From a bacterium (GTDB lineage Bacteria; Joyebacterota; Joyebacteria; Joyebacterales; Joyebacteraceae), in contig JALGZD010000219.1 in the NCBI GenBank assembly GCA_025782395.1, positions 1-64,000 on the forward strand: a stretch of DNA of 64,000 nt, given 5' to 3'. The position numbers and the translations under genes are program-made. Position 1 is the first letter of the stretch. Every line of letters starts with the position of its first letter. Below are positions 33,992 through 43,434 of this stretch, piece after piece. The notes under the pieces are model-generated. The model was not told the DNA's origin. It saw nothing but the letters and a program-made list of their open reading frames with translations, and made no database searches.

Positions 33992-35466
33992 CGCTCCACC
34001 TCATTCACGTCCCCGGCGCGCAGACGAAGATCGGACGCCGCCTCGTACTCCCGCGCTATGCGGAACATCGTCGGCTCCATGAATCTGTCCACCATGATCT
34101 GCAGACCGATGGGAAGACCGGCGCTACTGAGCCCACACGGCATAGAGAGCGCTGCGATGCCTGCAAGGTTCGCCAAGACGGTAAAGACGTCGGAGAGGTA
34201 CATCGCGAGCGGGTCGTTCACATGCTCGCCCAAATGGAACGCCGGAGTGGGTGAGGTCGGTGTCATGATTGCATCGAAGCGCTCGAACGCGCGGGTGAAG
34301 TCCTCGACTATCAGGGACCGGACCCGCTGCGCCCTCAGGTAGTAGTCGTCGTAGTATCCGGCTGCAAGTGCGTAGGTTCCCAGCATGATCCGACGCTTCA
34401 CCTCGGCGCCGAAGCCCTCGCTTCGGGTCTTCGCGATGACCTCATCGAGGCTGTCAGCCTCAAGCGCCCGATGACCATACTTGACTCCATCGTACCGCGC
34501 CAGGTTTGACGAAGCCTCCGCATCGGCGATGAGGTAGTAGGATGCTACTCCGTGCTCGCTGTACTCAAGCGACAACGTGTCCACATCGGCGCCCAGGGAA
34601 CGCATTGCATCCGCAGCACTCTGCACCGCCTCTGCAACCTCCGCATCGACGCCTTTTCCGATCAACTCCTGCGGAATGCCGATGCGCACTCCACGCAGAT
34701 CTCCGGTCACCGGGCCGGTGTACTGCGGCACGTCGACCTCGGACGCTGTGGCGTCCCGAGGATCCGCTCCGGAAATCGCGGCGAGCAACTCGCCCGCGCC
34801 CTCAACGTCTCGCGACATCGTCCCGATCTGATCGAAGGACGATGCGAACGCGACGAGACCGTAGCGAGAGACGCGACCGTAGCTCGGTTTCACGCCCACG
34901 ATCCCGCAGAAGCCGGCCGGCTGTCGCACCGATCCTCCGGTGTCGGTCCCAAGAGCTAGCACAACCTCTCCGGCCGCTACCGCCGCGGCGGAGCCGCCGC
35001 TCGAGCCACCCGGCACGCGACTGGAATCCCAGGGATTCCTGACAGGTCCATAGGCTGAGTTCTCGTTCGATGAACCCATTGCGAATTCGTCCAGATTCGT
35101 CTTCCCCACGACTATCGCGCCCGCATCCCGGAGTCGCTCGACGGCCGTCGCGTCATAGGGCGGGTCGTACCCGGCCAGGATCCGGGACGCGCATGTCGTC
35201 CCAAGCCCCCGGGTCGAGATGTTGTCCTTCACAGCCACCGGAATCCCTGCCAGCGGGCCGAGCTTCCCGCCACGCACTCGGGCAGCGTCTATCTCGCCGG
35301 CCTCAGCCAGCGCATCCTCCCTCTCGCGGACGCGAATGAAGGCGTTGAGCGAACTATCGACGCTCTCGATTCTGTCGATGGCCGACTCGACCAGGTCACG
35401 CGCCGAAAACGTTCCGGCCGAAAGACCGTCGCGGATCTCGCTGAATGTCAGTTCGTGGAGTTTCAT
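33982..35466 (-). CDS. gatA: Asp/Glu-tRNA amidotransferase subunit A
   Basis: GatA is the amidase that releases ammonia from glutamine for GatB. The 494-residue protein has the amidase-signature Lys in AVKDNIS and the Gly/Ser-rich loop VPGGSSGGSAAAVAAG with TDTGGSVRQPAGFCG, giving the Ser-cis-Ser-Lys triad. I use ATG 35466 (MKLHELTFSEI). The frame extends up to 35508, but that N-terminus is made of the 35-bp repeat unit and does not resemble the family. Confidence 0.96.
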   Translation of the reverse strand: MKLHELTFSEIRDGLSAGTFSARDLVESAIDRIESVDSSLNAFIRVREREDALAEAGEIDAARVRGGKLGPLAGIPVAVKDNISTRGLGTTCASRILAGYDPPYDATAVERLRDAGAIVVGKTNLDEFAMGSSNENSAYGPVRNPWDSSRVPGGSSGGSAAAVAAGEVVLALGTDTGGSVRQPAGFCGIVGVKPSYGRVSRYGLVAFASSFDQIGTMSRDVEGAGELLAAISGADPRDATASEVDVPQYTGPVTGDLRGVRIGIPQELIGKGVDAEVAEAVQSAADAMRSLGADVDTLSLEYSEHGVASYYLIADAEASSNLARYDGVKYGHRALEADSLDEVIAKTRSEGFGAEVKRRIMLGTYALAAGYYDDYYLRAQRVRSLIVEDFTRAFERFDAIMTPTSPTPAFHLGEHVNDPLAMYLSDVFTVLANLAGIAALSMPCGLSSAGLPIGLQIMVDRFMEPTMFRIAREYEAASDLRLRAGDVNEVERCA

Positions 35467-35562
35467 AGGCCTCGTGTGCGGGTGCTGCCCGCGGATCTCA
35501 TAGACCATAGATGCGGATGCTGCCCGCGGATCTCATAGGCCATGGATGCGGGTGCTGCCCGC
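35458..35562 (-). repeat. Three 35-bp tandem repeats, each with a small hairpin, between gatC and gatA
   Basis: The unit gcgggcagcacccgcatcc (first 19 nt, minus strand) recurs with a period of exactly 35 bp at 35528-35562, 35493-35527 and 35458-35492. Two units contain GCGGG-N5-CCCGC stems, and the middle has one changed base. The last unit runs into the gatA start codon. Confidence 0.85.
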
Positions 35563-35567
35563 AGACA

Positions 35568-35861
35568 TCAGTCTTCCGGCAGAAACGCGGGGACACGGAA
35601 GAGGTCTCCATTCCGATCGGGCGCGTTGGTGAGAGCATCATCGGGAGTGAGCATCTCCCCAACGCGGTCCTCTCGGAAAACATTGTCACGGCGAAGCAAG
35701 GAGAAGGCAGGCTCCACGCCATCCAGTGTCACTCTCGACAAATGGGCCATGTAGTCGAGGATGGTCTTCATCTCGCCGGTCAGCGTCCCAAGCTCGTCAT
35801 CAGAGAACGAGAGCTTCGCGAGCGCTGCGATCTGCCGTATGTCATCGGTTCCTGCCGCCAC
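35568..35861 (-). CDS. gatC: Asp/Glu-tRNA amidotransferase subunit C
   Basis: GatC is the small clamp that stabilises the GatA-GatB interface. The 97-residue protein shows IRQIAALAKLSFSDDEL, ILDYMAHLSRV and DGVEPAF, then the Asp-rich LRRDNVFREDRV segment typical of GatC. The start is GTG 35861 with GGAGG about 8 nt upstream. It follows pcrA by 17 bp and precedes the 35-bp repeat block. Confidence 0.95.
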   Translation of the reverse strand: MAAGTDDIRQIAALAKLSFSDDELGTLTGEMKTILDYMAHLSRVTLDGVEPAFSLLRRDNVFREDRVGEMLTPDDALTNAPDRNGDLFRVPAFLPED

Positions 35862-35878
35862 TACCGTGACCTCCGATA

Positions 35879-38161
35879 TCAGTCACCTACCACTTCCAGC
35901 TTGCCGTACCTTAGCATGATCCGCTTCTCTATTCCAGACTCGCCGTCGCCGAAGCGGATGTGCACGACAGCATCGCCGGACGCACCCGCGATCTCCAGCA
36001 CGACGCCCTCGCCCCACGCCGCATGGCGGACTCGCGTTCCAACTCTGAGCTCGGTCCTCTCCTGGGACATACCTTCGTAGTCCGGAAAGACATCGCCACG
36101 CGGCGCTGCAGCACCTGAACGCCGCGCTGCAGCACCTGATGAACGACGCGAACTGCTGGGACTCGCGCGACGGCGGCCCGATGGCGCCTGACTCAGCGAT
36201 CCCGCGCTCCAGCAGGGCTTGGGACCGACGGAGACCGCTTCGATATGTTCGGGATCGATCTCGCGGAGGAAACGCGATGCCGACCGAAGGTCCATCGTGC
36301 TTCCCCGCCGCCGCGTGTCGGCCGTGAACAGATGTAGTTCGTCCCTGGCACGTGTCATTCCGACGTAGAACAGGCGCCGCTCCTCCTCCATCTCATCGTC
36401 GTCGTCGTACGCGGATTCGTGGGGAAGCAATCCATCTTCCAGGCCGGGTATCACGACGATCGTAAACTCGAGCCCTTTCGCGCTGTGAAGAGTCATCAAC
36501 GAGACCGCATTCGCCCCGTCCTCCCACGCGTCGATGTTGGCCACAAGGGCAACCTGCTCCAGAAATGCGGCCAGGGTTCCCTCTCCGCTCAACTCGATGA
36601 ACTCGCTTGCCGCGGAGACCAGTTCCTCAAGGTTGGCCAAGCGCTGCGCCGACTCCTCGCTGCGTTTACTTTCGAGCCACGTCACGTATCCGGACTCATC
36701 GAGCAGGTCATCGATGAGCTCATTGACAGGAGCAGCGCCGGCTCTCTCTCTCAATCTGCCCAGCATCGCATCCAGCGAAACCACCCCGTCCCTGGCGGCA
36801 GCCGGAACACCCACGACTTCACCGGCCCTCGCGAGCGCATCAGCAAGGCTGATCCCCTCGGCTTCTGCGAACTGTTCGAGTCTCTCGACGCTCTTCTCAC
36901 CAACGCGGCGAGGAGGCACGTTGATGATTCTCTTCAGGCTGACACCGTCGGCGGGGTTGATGAGGACACGCAGGTACGCCAGCACGTCTTTCACCTCTGC
37001 CCGCTCGTAGAATCTGACCCCACCTATGATGTCGTATGCGATTCCGGCCCTGCGAAGGCTATCCTCGATCACCCTCGACTGCGCGTGTGTCCGGTAGAGC
37101 ACGGCGAAGTCCCGGTAGGCCAGCTCGCGTTCACTCATGAGCGCCAGCACGGTGTCTCTGATGGCGTCGGCCTCCTGGTACTCGTTCGACACGCGCGTGA
37201 GCCGAACGGGGACGCCTTCTTCACGCTCGGTCCAGAGTTCCTTCTCCTTGCGGCGCTCGTTGTTGCTCACGACGTCGTGAGCCGCGGCCAGTATGCGTCC
37301 TGTCGAACGGTAGTTCTGTTCGAGCCTGAGAACGACGGCGTCGGGGTGGTCCTTTTCAAAATCCAGGATGTTCGTGATATCGGCCCCGCGCCAGCCGTAG
37401 ATCGACTGGTCGTCGTCTCCAACGACACAGATGTTCCGATGATGGGATGAGAACACGTTGATGAGCTCATACTGTGCGTGGCTTGTGTCCTGATACTCGT
37501 CCACGAGGACATGCTCGAAGCGCGATGAGTAGTTGTTCCGAAGATCCTGATTTCGTCGCAGGAGGCCGACGGTCTGCATGATCAGGTCGTCGAAGTCGAA
37601 AGCGTTGTTCTTGATGAGCCCCTTTTCATACTCCGCGTAGACCTTGGAGACGACCTGCTCGAACCGGCCACCGCCACGCCGGCCATACCCGTCGGCAGCA
37701 AGAAGTTTGTCCTTCGCCTTCGAGATCTCCGATAGAATAGCCTTTGGGGCGAAGACAGTCGAAGAGATGCCGACACGAAGCATCGAGTCCTTGATCAGAT
37801 CGATCTGGTCGCCCGTGTCGTAGATGGAGAAATCGCGCGTCCACCAACCCCAGTCCGCCTCGGTCCGCAGTATCCGGGCGCATATGGAGTGGAAGGTTCC
37901 TATCCAGGCGCCCCCCGCCTCCCCACCGACAAGAGCAGCCACGCGCTTCTTCATCTCCTCGGCTGCTTTGTTGGTAAAGGTCACAGCCAGAATCCTGCGC
38001 GGGCTCACACCACACTCGGCAATCAGATATGCGATTCTGGACGTCAGTACGCGCGTCTTCCCGCTGCCGGCTCCGGCAAGCACGAGAAGCGGCCCGTCTC
38101 CGTGGCGGACCGCTTTCTGCTGTACCGGATTCAGACTGTCGATGTGCTTCTGAGTGGTCAT
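35879..38161 (-). CDS. pcrA: UvrD/PcrA-type ATP-dependent DNA helicase
   Basis: This SF1 3'-5' helicase unwinds DNA in excision repair, replication restart or removal of RecA. The 760-residue protein carries Walker A AGAGSGKT, motif II VDEYQDTSHAQ, motif III GDDDQSIYGWRGAD, motif IV-type RLEQNYRST and motif V-VI MTLHSAKGLEF and RRLFYVGMTRARDEL. Its C-terminal ~60 residues form a beta-rich PcrA/UvrD tail (GTRVRHAAWGEGVV). ATG 38161 (MTTQKHIDSLN) is preferred, with GAGAGG 7 nt upstream; ATG 38179 is an alternative. Confidence 0.93.
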   Translation of the reverse strand: MTTQKHIDSLNPVQQKAVRHGDGPLLVLAGAGSGKTRVLTSRIAYLIAECGVSPRRILAVTFTNKAAEEMKKRVAALVGGEAGGAWIGTFHSICARILRTEADWGWWTRDFSIYDTGDQIDLIKDSMLRVGISSTVFAPKAILSEISKAKDKLLAADGYGRRGGGRFEQVVSKVYAEYEKGLIKNNAFDFDDLIMQTVGLLRRNQDLRNNYSSRFEHVLVDEYQDTSHAQYELINVFSSHHRNICVVGDDDQSIYGWRGADITNILDFEKDHPDAVVLRLEQNYRSTGRILAAAHDVVSNNERRKEKELWTEREEGVPVRLTRVSNEYQEADAIRDTVLALMSERELAYRDFAVLYRTHAQSRVIEDSLRRAGIAYDIIGGVRFYERAEVKDVLAYLRVLINPADGVSLKRIINVPPRRVGEKSVERLEQFAEAEGISLADALARAGEVVGVPAAARDGVVSLDAMLGRLRERAGAAPVNELIDDLLDESGYVTWLESKRSEESAQRLANLEELVSAASEFIELSGEGTLAAFLEQVALVANIDAWEDGANAVSLMTLHSAKGLEFTIVVIPGLEDGLLPHESAYDDDDEMEEERRLFYVGMTRARDELHLFTADTRRRGSTMDLRSASRFLREIDPEHIEAVSVGPKPCWSAGSLSQAPSGRRRASPSSSRRSSGAAARRSGAAAPRGDVFPDYEGMSQERTELRVGTRVRHAAWGEGVVLEIAGASGDAVVHIRFGDGESGIEKRIMLRYGKLEVVGD

Positions 38162-38268
38162 CCCCACCCCTCTCCCCATTGGTAAACACGCTGCAATGTG
38201 AATGTTTCAACTCCGCACCGGCTGCCGGTCACACGGCGACGGTGCGAAGGCCGTCGGCCTGGACACAC

Positions 38269-41200
38269 CTAGAATTCGGCCCCGATCGAGAAGTGCGAGA
38301 CCGGTTCTCCTCTTGTCTTGAGATCCGTCGACCAGGCGAGATCGTAGCGGAGGATGAAGAACATGAACTGCGTGCGTACCCCGACACCGTATCCAGCCTT
38401 GATGTCCTTGAACCGCGTGCCTTCGTCGTCGACGATCCCGCGGAACCTGTCCGCATCCCAGGCCGCACCCAGATCGACGAACATGACTCCCCTTAAGCCC
38501 CGGATCGAGAGCGGCAGCGGCGACGCCACGTCGAGTCTATCCACAAACGGGTAGCGGAGTTCAAAACTGGCCAGCGTGGTATTGTGCCCTGAGAACTCGA
38601 AGTCGTCGTGTCCACGGATGCTGTTGGTGCCACCCATGAAGAACGTCTGCGCGTCGGGCTGCGTGCTGCGCGCATACACGAGCTTCATCGCAAGACTGTG
38701 CCTCGCACCGATCCGGATGTACTTCCTGAAGTCGGCGATCCCTGTCAGGTAGTCGAACTTCTCATTCAGGCCAAGCGACTTCGTGACCATGAACGATGAG
38801 CGTCCTCCTCCAATCGGACCGACTCTTCCCCAGAGGGTCGTATCGTTGACGAATCGCAGAGTCGGGATGACAAGCGTCCTCTTTACTCCCTCATCCGTCA
38901 GTTCTATCTCCCCATCCTCGTTCTCCTCGGCAAACCGGCGCGCCATACTCAGCCCGTCGACATCAAACTCCACTCTCGAGAATCTGCTGAACGCGTAGCA
39001 CAGACCGAGCGAGACACCGTAGTGGCGTTCCGTGAAGTAGCGCTTCTCCCCCAGATCTTCACCGAACAGCGTTCTGTCAGAGTAGAGGTAGTGACGATAC
39101 GTGTAGACACCAGCGGAGTAGTTGATGCGTCCCGCCAGGTACTCGTAGCTCAGGTGCGCATTGCTGAACTCGATCGATGAGAAGAAGTCCGTCACAACGT
39201 GAAAACGGTGGTTCCCGAGAATGTCGCTGACGGCTATCTCAACCGCCGCACCCATGCCGTGAGCGGAGCTGTACGATACGCCCCCATCAATCCAGTCCGG
39301 AGAAAACCGCGGCGTGTAGCGCTCGACCACTCCCGCTCTATCCGGGGATGCCTCATCCGATCTATGCGGCTTGCTTCCGGTCGCCTCATCGTATGCTTCC
39401 CTGGCCAGGCGCACGACCTCGGTTTCATCGCCCGAGGAGATCCCCGTGGTGTCCGCAGTTTCGCTTTCTCCGCCGTCCGTGATCGTCTCCTCATCAGGGG
39501 CCTCGAGCACTCCTCTCCATCCGGTCTCGTCGAACGGTTCCGTCCCCAGCTCCGGCTCGGTGCTTGGAAAGAGGGCATCGGATCCGATCTCATCGGCGAA
39601 GTGCGTCAGAGGATCCTTCACGACCGCGACGTCCCAACCTCCACGCTCGTACCCGGTAAAGACGAGCCGGTCGCCTTCGCGCGACCAGTTCGGCGATTCG
39701 GCCCCCCCGATGAGGTTCGTCAGGGCCACGCACGTCGAATCATCGAGATCAACCATGTAGAGTTCCGACGAACCGTCGCGATCGGAGGAGTAGATGAGCT
39801 TGCGCCCGTCCGGCGACCATGTGGGTGACAGTTCTCTCCCCCGGGCTCGCACGATCGGCGTAACATCGCGACTCTCCACATCTATCGTGTAAAGATCATA
39901 GCTTCTGTGAAAACCACGCTCAATCGGCGAACCGCGGTCAGAGGTGAACGCAAGAAACCTGCTGTCAGGCGACCACGCCGGATCGCGCTCATCACTGAAG
40001 TCGTCCGTGAGTCTGTAGAGTCTGCCACCGGTGGGATCGGTCAGGTAGAGCTCCGACGCCCCACCCTTGATGCCCACGAAGGCTATCCACTTCCCGTCCG
40101 GCGACCAGGCCGGAGTGTATAACCCGTCAAGAGAGAAGGTGAGACTCCTCAAGACGCCCCCGGTATCGGCATCGAGAATGTGAATCGCATCGCTGTCTCC
40201 CGCCTTCGCGGCTATGCATATCTGCGTTTCATCCGGAGACCACGAGAACCCGGTGCGGAGAAGATGAAGCTGTTCGAACGCATCGGTTCTCTCCCCTTTG
40301 ATGAGATGTTTCAGTATCGCCCCGTCAAGCGTCGAGGCAACATAGACATCCGCATAGCCGCTCTTGTCACTGGCGAATACGACACGCATTCCATCCGGAG
40401 AGACTACCGGGCCTCTGTTGAAGTAGGAATGGTCACTCCGATGATCGGTCAGGAGCTTCGCGGTGTCACTGAGGCGTGAGCGTTCGGCGACCTCGGGCCA
40501 GTAGCTGCGCTTGAGCCACTCCTCCCACTCGCGTGAGAGCTCGGCCGGTTTCAGACCCAGCGTTTCACGGAGCGTTCGGTCGAGGTTCTGCGTGCGCGCG
40601 AGGTCGTGGACTATCTCGGACACCTTCTCGCTTCCGTACTGCTCGGCAATGAAAACGAAGACCGACTGTCCTTCCTTGTAGACGGCGTATCCGCCGAAGA
40701 GGTATTCCAGCGGAATCACGACATCGGAGATGACCATGTCGCGGATCATCATCTCAGCATTCGTGTCCCATCCCTGGGAAGCGTACTCAGCCAGGCCCTC
40801 AGTAAACCAGAGTTCGACGGGATTGAAATAGGCCTGGCGGATCACCGATTCGGCCAGACCGCGGTAGACAATATCGAACATGAACACGTGCGTGAGCTCG
40901 TGGTGGATCACGTGGCGCAGTTCATCGTAGGAACCCGTGAAGGGGATAACGACTCGGTTCTTGAAGAGCTCCATGAATCCCCCTACGCCCTCGCCAACGT
41001 GCGAAGACAGGACATTCGTCTGCTGGAACTCATTGTGAGAAGCGTAGATGATGACGGGAATGGTGGTGGAAAGCTCGTGGTTCAGCACCTCCTCGAGGCT
41101 GTCGTTCGACTCCTCGACAATCTGCGTCACCGCCTCGGCAAGATCCTCCAGACCCGAGTAGTAGTAGACATCGAAGTGCTCCGTCTTGACTATCTCCCAG

Positions 41201-41328
41201 TCGAATCGCTCGTACTGGATCTTGTTGCGCCCGAACCGGGTCGCAGAAGCGTTCGGCCAAGCTGAGAACAGGATCAGCAGCGCGACGGCGACCGGGATGG
41301 AGGCGTTTCTGGAGAATGGAAGCAACAT
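38269..41328 (-). CDS. Peptidase MA-family / PD40 propeller / Omp85-type barrel fusion
   Basis: The ~1019-residue protein has a signal peptide (MLLPFSRNASIPVAVALLIL... ending NASA). A gluzincin-like domain follows with HELTH near residue 140 and TEGLAEYAS near 180, giving the zinc ligands His, His and Glu. The middle holds several TolB/PD40 blades (FSWSPDETQICI, PAWSPDGKWIAF, PAWSPDSRFLAF). The C-terminal ~350 residues look like a bacterial surface antigen (Omp85/BamA-type) barrel: FFMGGTNSIRGHDDFEF, GLRGVMFVDLGAAWD, and a terminal Phe. ATG 41328 is chosen because the promoter at 41367-41394 excludes the longest frame (from 41481); GTG 41352 is the alternative. Function is not established. 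Confidence 0.8.
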   Translation of the reverse strand: MLLPFSRNASIPVAVALLILFSAWPNASATRFGRNKIQYERFDWEIVKTEHFDVYYYSGLEDLAEAVTQIVEESNDSLEEVLNHELSTTIPVIIYASHNEFQQTNVLSSHVGEGVGGFMELFKNRVVIPFTGSYDELRHVIHHELTHVFMFDIVYRGLAESVIRQAYFNPVELWFTEGLAEYASQGWDTNAEMMIRDMVISDVVIPLEYLFGGYAVYKEGQSVFVFIAEQYGSEKVSEIVHDLARTQNLDRTLRETLGLKPAELSREWEEWLKRSYWPEVAERSRLSDTAKLLTDHRSDHSYFNRGPVVSPDGMRVVFASDKSGYADVYVASTLDGAILKHLIKGERTDAFEQLHLLRTGFSWSPDETQICIAAKAGDSDAIHILDADTGGVLRSLTFSLDGLYTPAWSPDGKWIAFVGIKGGASELYLTDPTGGRLYRLTDDFSDERDPAWSPDSRFLAFTSDRGSPIERGFHRSYDLYTIDVESRDVTPIVRARGRELSPTWSPDGRKLIYSSDRDGSSELYMVDLDDSTCVALTNLIGGAESPNWSREGDRLVFTGYERGGWDVAVVKDPLTHFADEIGSDALFPSTEPELGTEPFDETGWRGVLEAPDEETITDGGESETADTTGISSGDETEVVRLAREAYDEATGSKPHRSDEASPDRAGVVERYTPRFSPDWIDGGVSYSSAHGMGAAVEIAVSDILGNHRFHVVTDFFSSIEFSNAHLSYEYLAGRINYSAGVYTYRHYLYSDRTLFGEDLGEKRYFTERHYGVSLGLCYAFSRFSRVEFDVDGLSMARRFAEENEDGEIELTDEGVKRTLVIPTLRFVNDTTLWGRVGPIGGGRSSFMVTKSLGLNEKFDYLTGIADFRKYIRIGARHSLAMKLVYARSTQPDAQTFFMGGTNSIRGHDDFEFSGHNTTLASFELRYPFVDRLDVASPLPLSIRGLRGVMFVDLGAAWDADRFRGIVDDEGTRFKDIKAGYGVGVRTQFMFFILRYDLAWSTDLKTRGEPVSHFSIGAEF

Positions 41329-41366
41329 CTGATAGTCCGTCCGTTTCGTCACCGGGGGTTTCCTAC

Positions 41367-41394
41367 ATTCTAGCACCGAGCGACGCCGTGTCAA
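41367..41394 (-). promoter_or_regulatory. Promoter for the peptidase/propeller/barrel gene
   Basis: A perfect TTGACA (41389-41394), a 16-nt spacer and TAGAAT (41367-41372) lie on the minus strand. The expected start near 41360 rules out initiation at the longer frame's 41481. Confidence 0.75.
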
Positions 41395-41474
41395 CAATGC
41401 CACCTTCGCTTGTTCCGACACGTCGGCCACGATCGCGATTGCACGACGCGCGAGGAAGGACGAAAACGAAGGGG

Positions 41475-41503
41475 TTGACACGAACGTCGGTCACGGCGAA
41501 GAT
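41475..41503 (+). promoter_or_regulatory. Possible promoter for the small lipoprotein gene
   Basis: TTGACA (41475-41480) is perfect, but the best -10 at 17-nt spacing is only GAAGAT (41498-41503). Confidence 0.4.
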
Positions 41504-41549
41504 GTAAGACGTGTTTTCGCACTGCGTTCTTCGACGGAGAGGATCTGTA

Positions 41550-41975
41550 TTGGCCAAGTCCGCTGGGCATTCGACAGACAGGCGTATTCGGACCGCTGCC
41601 CGTGCTCCGCTCCTTGCGGCCGCAGTCGCGTTGACAGTCGCACTGATCTCCTGCAGCGGCCCCGCAGGCGATCCGGCCTCAGAAGGTGCGGCTGTCGATG
41701 GCTACACCGTTACCGAGGCAGAGTACATCGACTTCATCGCCGCCCTGACCGTTGCTCTCGAAGAAGGCCTGACCGGGGAAGCGATTGATCTCAGGGTATC
41801 CGAACTCGGGGTGAAGGTACTCAACGACGACGACATTGAGCCGGTTCTCGACGATCTCCGCCGTGACCCGATCCACTGGGTGGAGATCGAACGATCCGTA
41901 GGTGAACGGATCGAGCTGATCAGAAAAGAGAACCGCCGTCCGAAGCGCAGCGAGCATCCGGAGAGTGAGCGGTAG
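41550..41975 (+). CDS. Small lipoprotein of unknown function
   Basis: The 141-residue product has a basic N-terminus, a hydrophobic stretch and a lipobox L-I-S-C with Cys35. The mature part is acidic and Leu/Glu-rich (TVTEAEYIDFIAALTVALEE), probably helical, with a basic tail. I recognise no family. TTG 41550 is chosen because GGAGAGG lies 7 nt upstream; the longest frame begins at 41511. It is divergent from the peptidase/barrel gene. Confidence 0.65.
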   Translation: MAKSAGHSTDRRIRTAARAPLLAAAVALTVALISCSGPAGDPASEGAAVDGYTVTEAEYIDFIAALTVALEEGLTGEAIDLRVSELGVKVLNDDDIEPVLDDLRRDPIHWVEIERSVGERIELIRKENRRPKRSEHPESER

Positions 41976-42029
41976 CGGTGTGGGCGGGTCAGACGGCTCG
42001 CTGGAGTCACCCGTTGCCGACGCACCCCT

Positions 42030-43343
42030 CTACCGCAGGCCCACCAGATCGCGCACCAGCAGCAAGACCATCAGAATACCGAAGAACGCGATACCGGTCT
42101 GCTGCCAGACCAGCAACTGGCGTTCGGTGAGCGTCTTGCGGCGCAGCTTCTCCAGCAAGAGGAGCAGGAGGTGACCTCCGTCCAGTATGGGGAGTGGCAG
42201 GAGATTGATGAAACACAGGTTCAGACTCAGAATCGCCATGAACATGAAGAAGTAGCTTCCGCCCCACCTTGCGCTCTCACTTGCCATCTGCACCACGCGG
42301 ATCGGCCCACCGAGTTGCTCCGATGATGTCTGCCGCGTCACAACTCTCCAGATGAACCGGCCTATCTGAGAAAGACTGGAGATCGAGATCCTGACGCTCC
42401 TCGTCAGCGCATGCCACGGGCCGACGCGGCGCGTCTCCCACGGACGCATGATACCGATGAGACCGACTGCCTTGGTCTCTGTACCCACCTGTCCCCTATC
42501 TTCATCAGGGACAAGAACGGCACTCATCGCTGCTCCATCTCGTTCCCAGACTACTTCGGTCTCTTCAAGCGGACGCTCGTGGATGAGGTCCCCGAGTTCG
42601 TACCACGTAGACACGGCGGTGCCCGCTATCGACACGATTCTGTCCCCGGAGCGCAACCCCGCGCGATCCGCCGGGCTACCGCTCATGACGTCTCCGATAA
42701 CGGGAGGAATGCGCGCCGTGATTCCGAGGACCACGGGTTCTGCATCCGGGTCACCGCTCGCGGGCAGGTGGACACGAACCTCTCGTCGCTCACCCCCAGC
42801 CTCACCGACCACCCACAGCGTGAAGTCCTCCCCGACCCCGTCCAGCTTCTCGTAAACGTCGTACCAGGTATCCACGTCTACGCCACCCACTGCGACGATC
42901 AGATCACCGCCGGCGAGTCCGGCCTGCTCAGCCGGTGACCCAGGTGTCACGTCATCGATGATCGACTCACCAAGAGTCGGCGATCCGGCGATCATGAGAA
43001 CGAGCGTTGTGACAACAACGGCCCATACGAAGTTCATTACCGGTCCTGCCGCTACGATGAATGCGCGTAGCGCGATCGGCTTGGCCACAAACGTCCACGG
43101 CTCTGCCCCCGAACGATCGGCCACGTGCTCGGCTCCCGCCATTTTCACGTACCCACCGAGAGGAATGAGTGAGATGGCGTACTCCGTGTCGCCTCTGACG
43201 AAGCTCACGATCCTCGGCCCGAAGCCTATCGAGAAACGCTCCACGCGAACGCCGGAGATGCGCGCAGCGAGGAAGTGCCCGAGCTCGTGCACAATGATCA
43301 AGATGCCCAGAAGAATAGCGGCAAACAGGTAGAAGATGTACAT
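42030..43343 (-). CDS. rseP: Site-2 intramembrane metalloprotease RseP
   Basis: RseP cleaves single-span membrane proteins such as anti-sigma factors and remnant signal peptides. The 437-residue protein has HELGH at residues 19-23 in the first membrane helix, a second helix block (FIVAAGPVMNFVWAVVVTTL), and two PDZ domains (GSPAEQAGLAGGD and GSPADRAGLRSGD). The C-terminal membrane part contains LLPLPILDGGH with the third zinc ligand Asp. It is last in the uppS-cdsA-dxr-rseP run, its usual position. Confidence 0.95.
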   Translation of the reverse strand: MYIFYLFAAILLGILIIVHELGHFLAARISGVRVERFSIGFGPRIVSFVRGDTEYAISLIPLGGYVKMAGAEHVADRSGAEPWTFVAKPIALRAFIVAAGPVMNFVWAVVVTTLVLMIAGSPTLGESIIDDVTPGSPAEQAGLAGGDLIVAVGGVDVDTWYDVYEKLDGVGEDFTLWVVGEAGGERREVRVHLPASGDPDAEPVVLGITARIPPVIGDVMSGSPADRAGLRSGDRIVSIAGTAVSTWYELGDLIHERPLEETEVVWERDGAAMSAVLVPDEDRGQVGTETKAVGLIGIMRPWETRRVGPWHALTRSVRISISSLSQIGRFIWRVVTRQTSSEQLGGPIRVVQMASESARWGGSYFFMFMAILSLNLCFINLLPLPILDGGHLLLLLLEKLRRKTLTERQLLVWQQTGIAFFGILMVLLLVRDLVGLR

Positions 43344-43434
43344 GACGTTCCCGTTCTTTCTGTTTCAGTACCGACGAAACGGCTGGCCGATGAACGCTCC
43401 GGTCGGAATGCCGCGACGCGGTCCGGCCACCGAC

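Noticed and set aside
41329-41481. Upstream start (41481) for the peptidase/barrel gene
   Set aside because: A strong promoter at 41367-41394 places the transcript start downstream of it.
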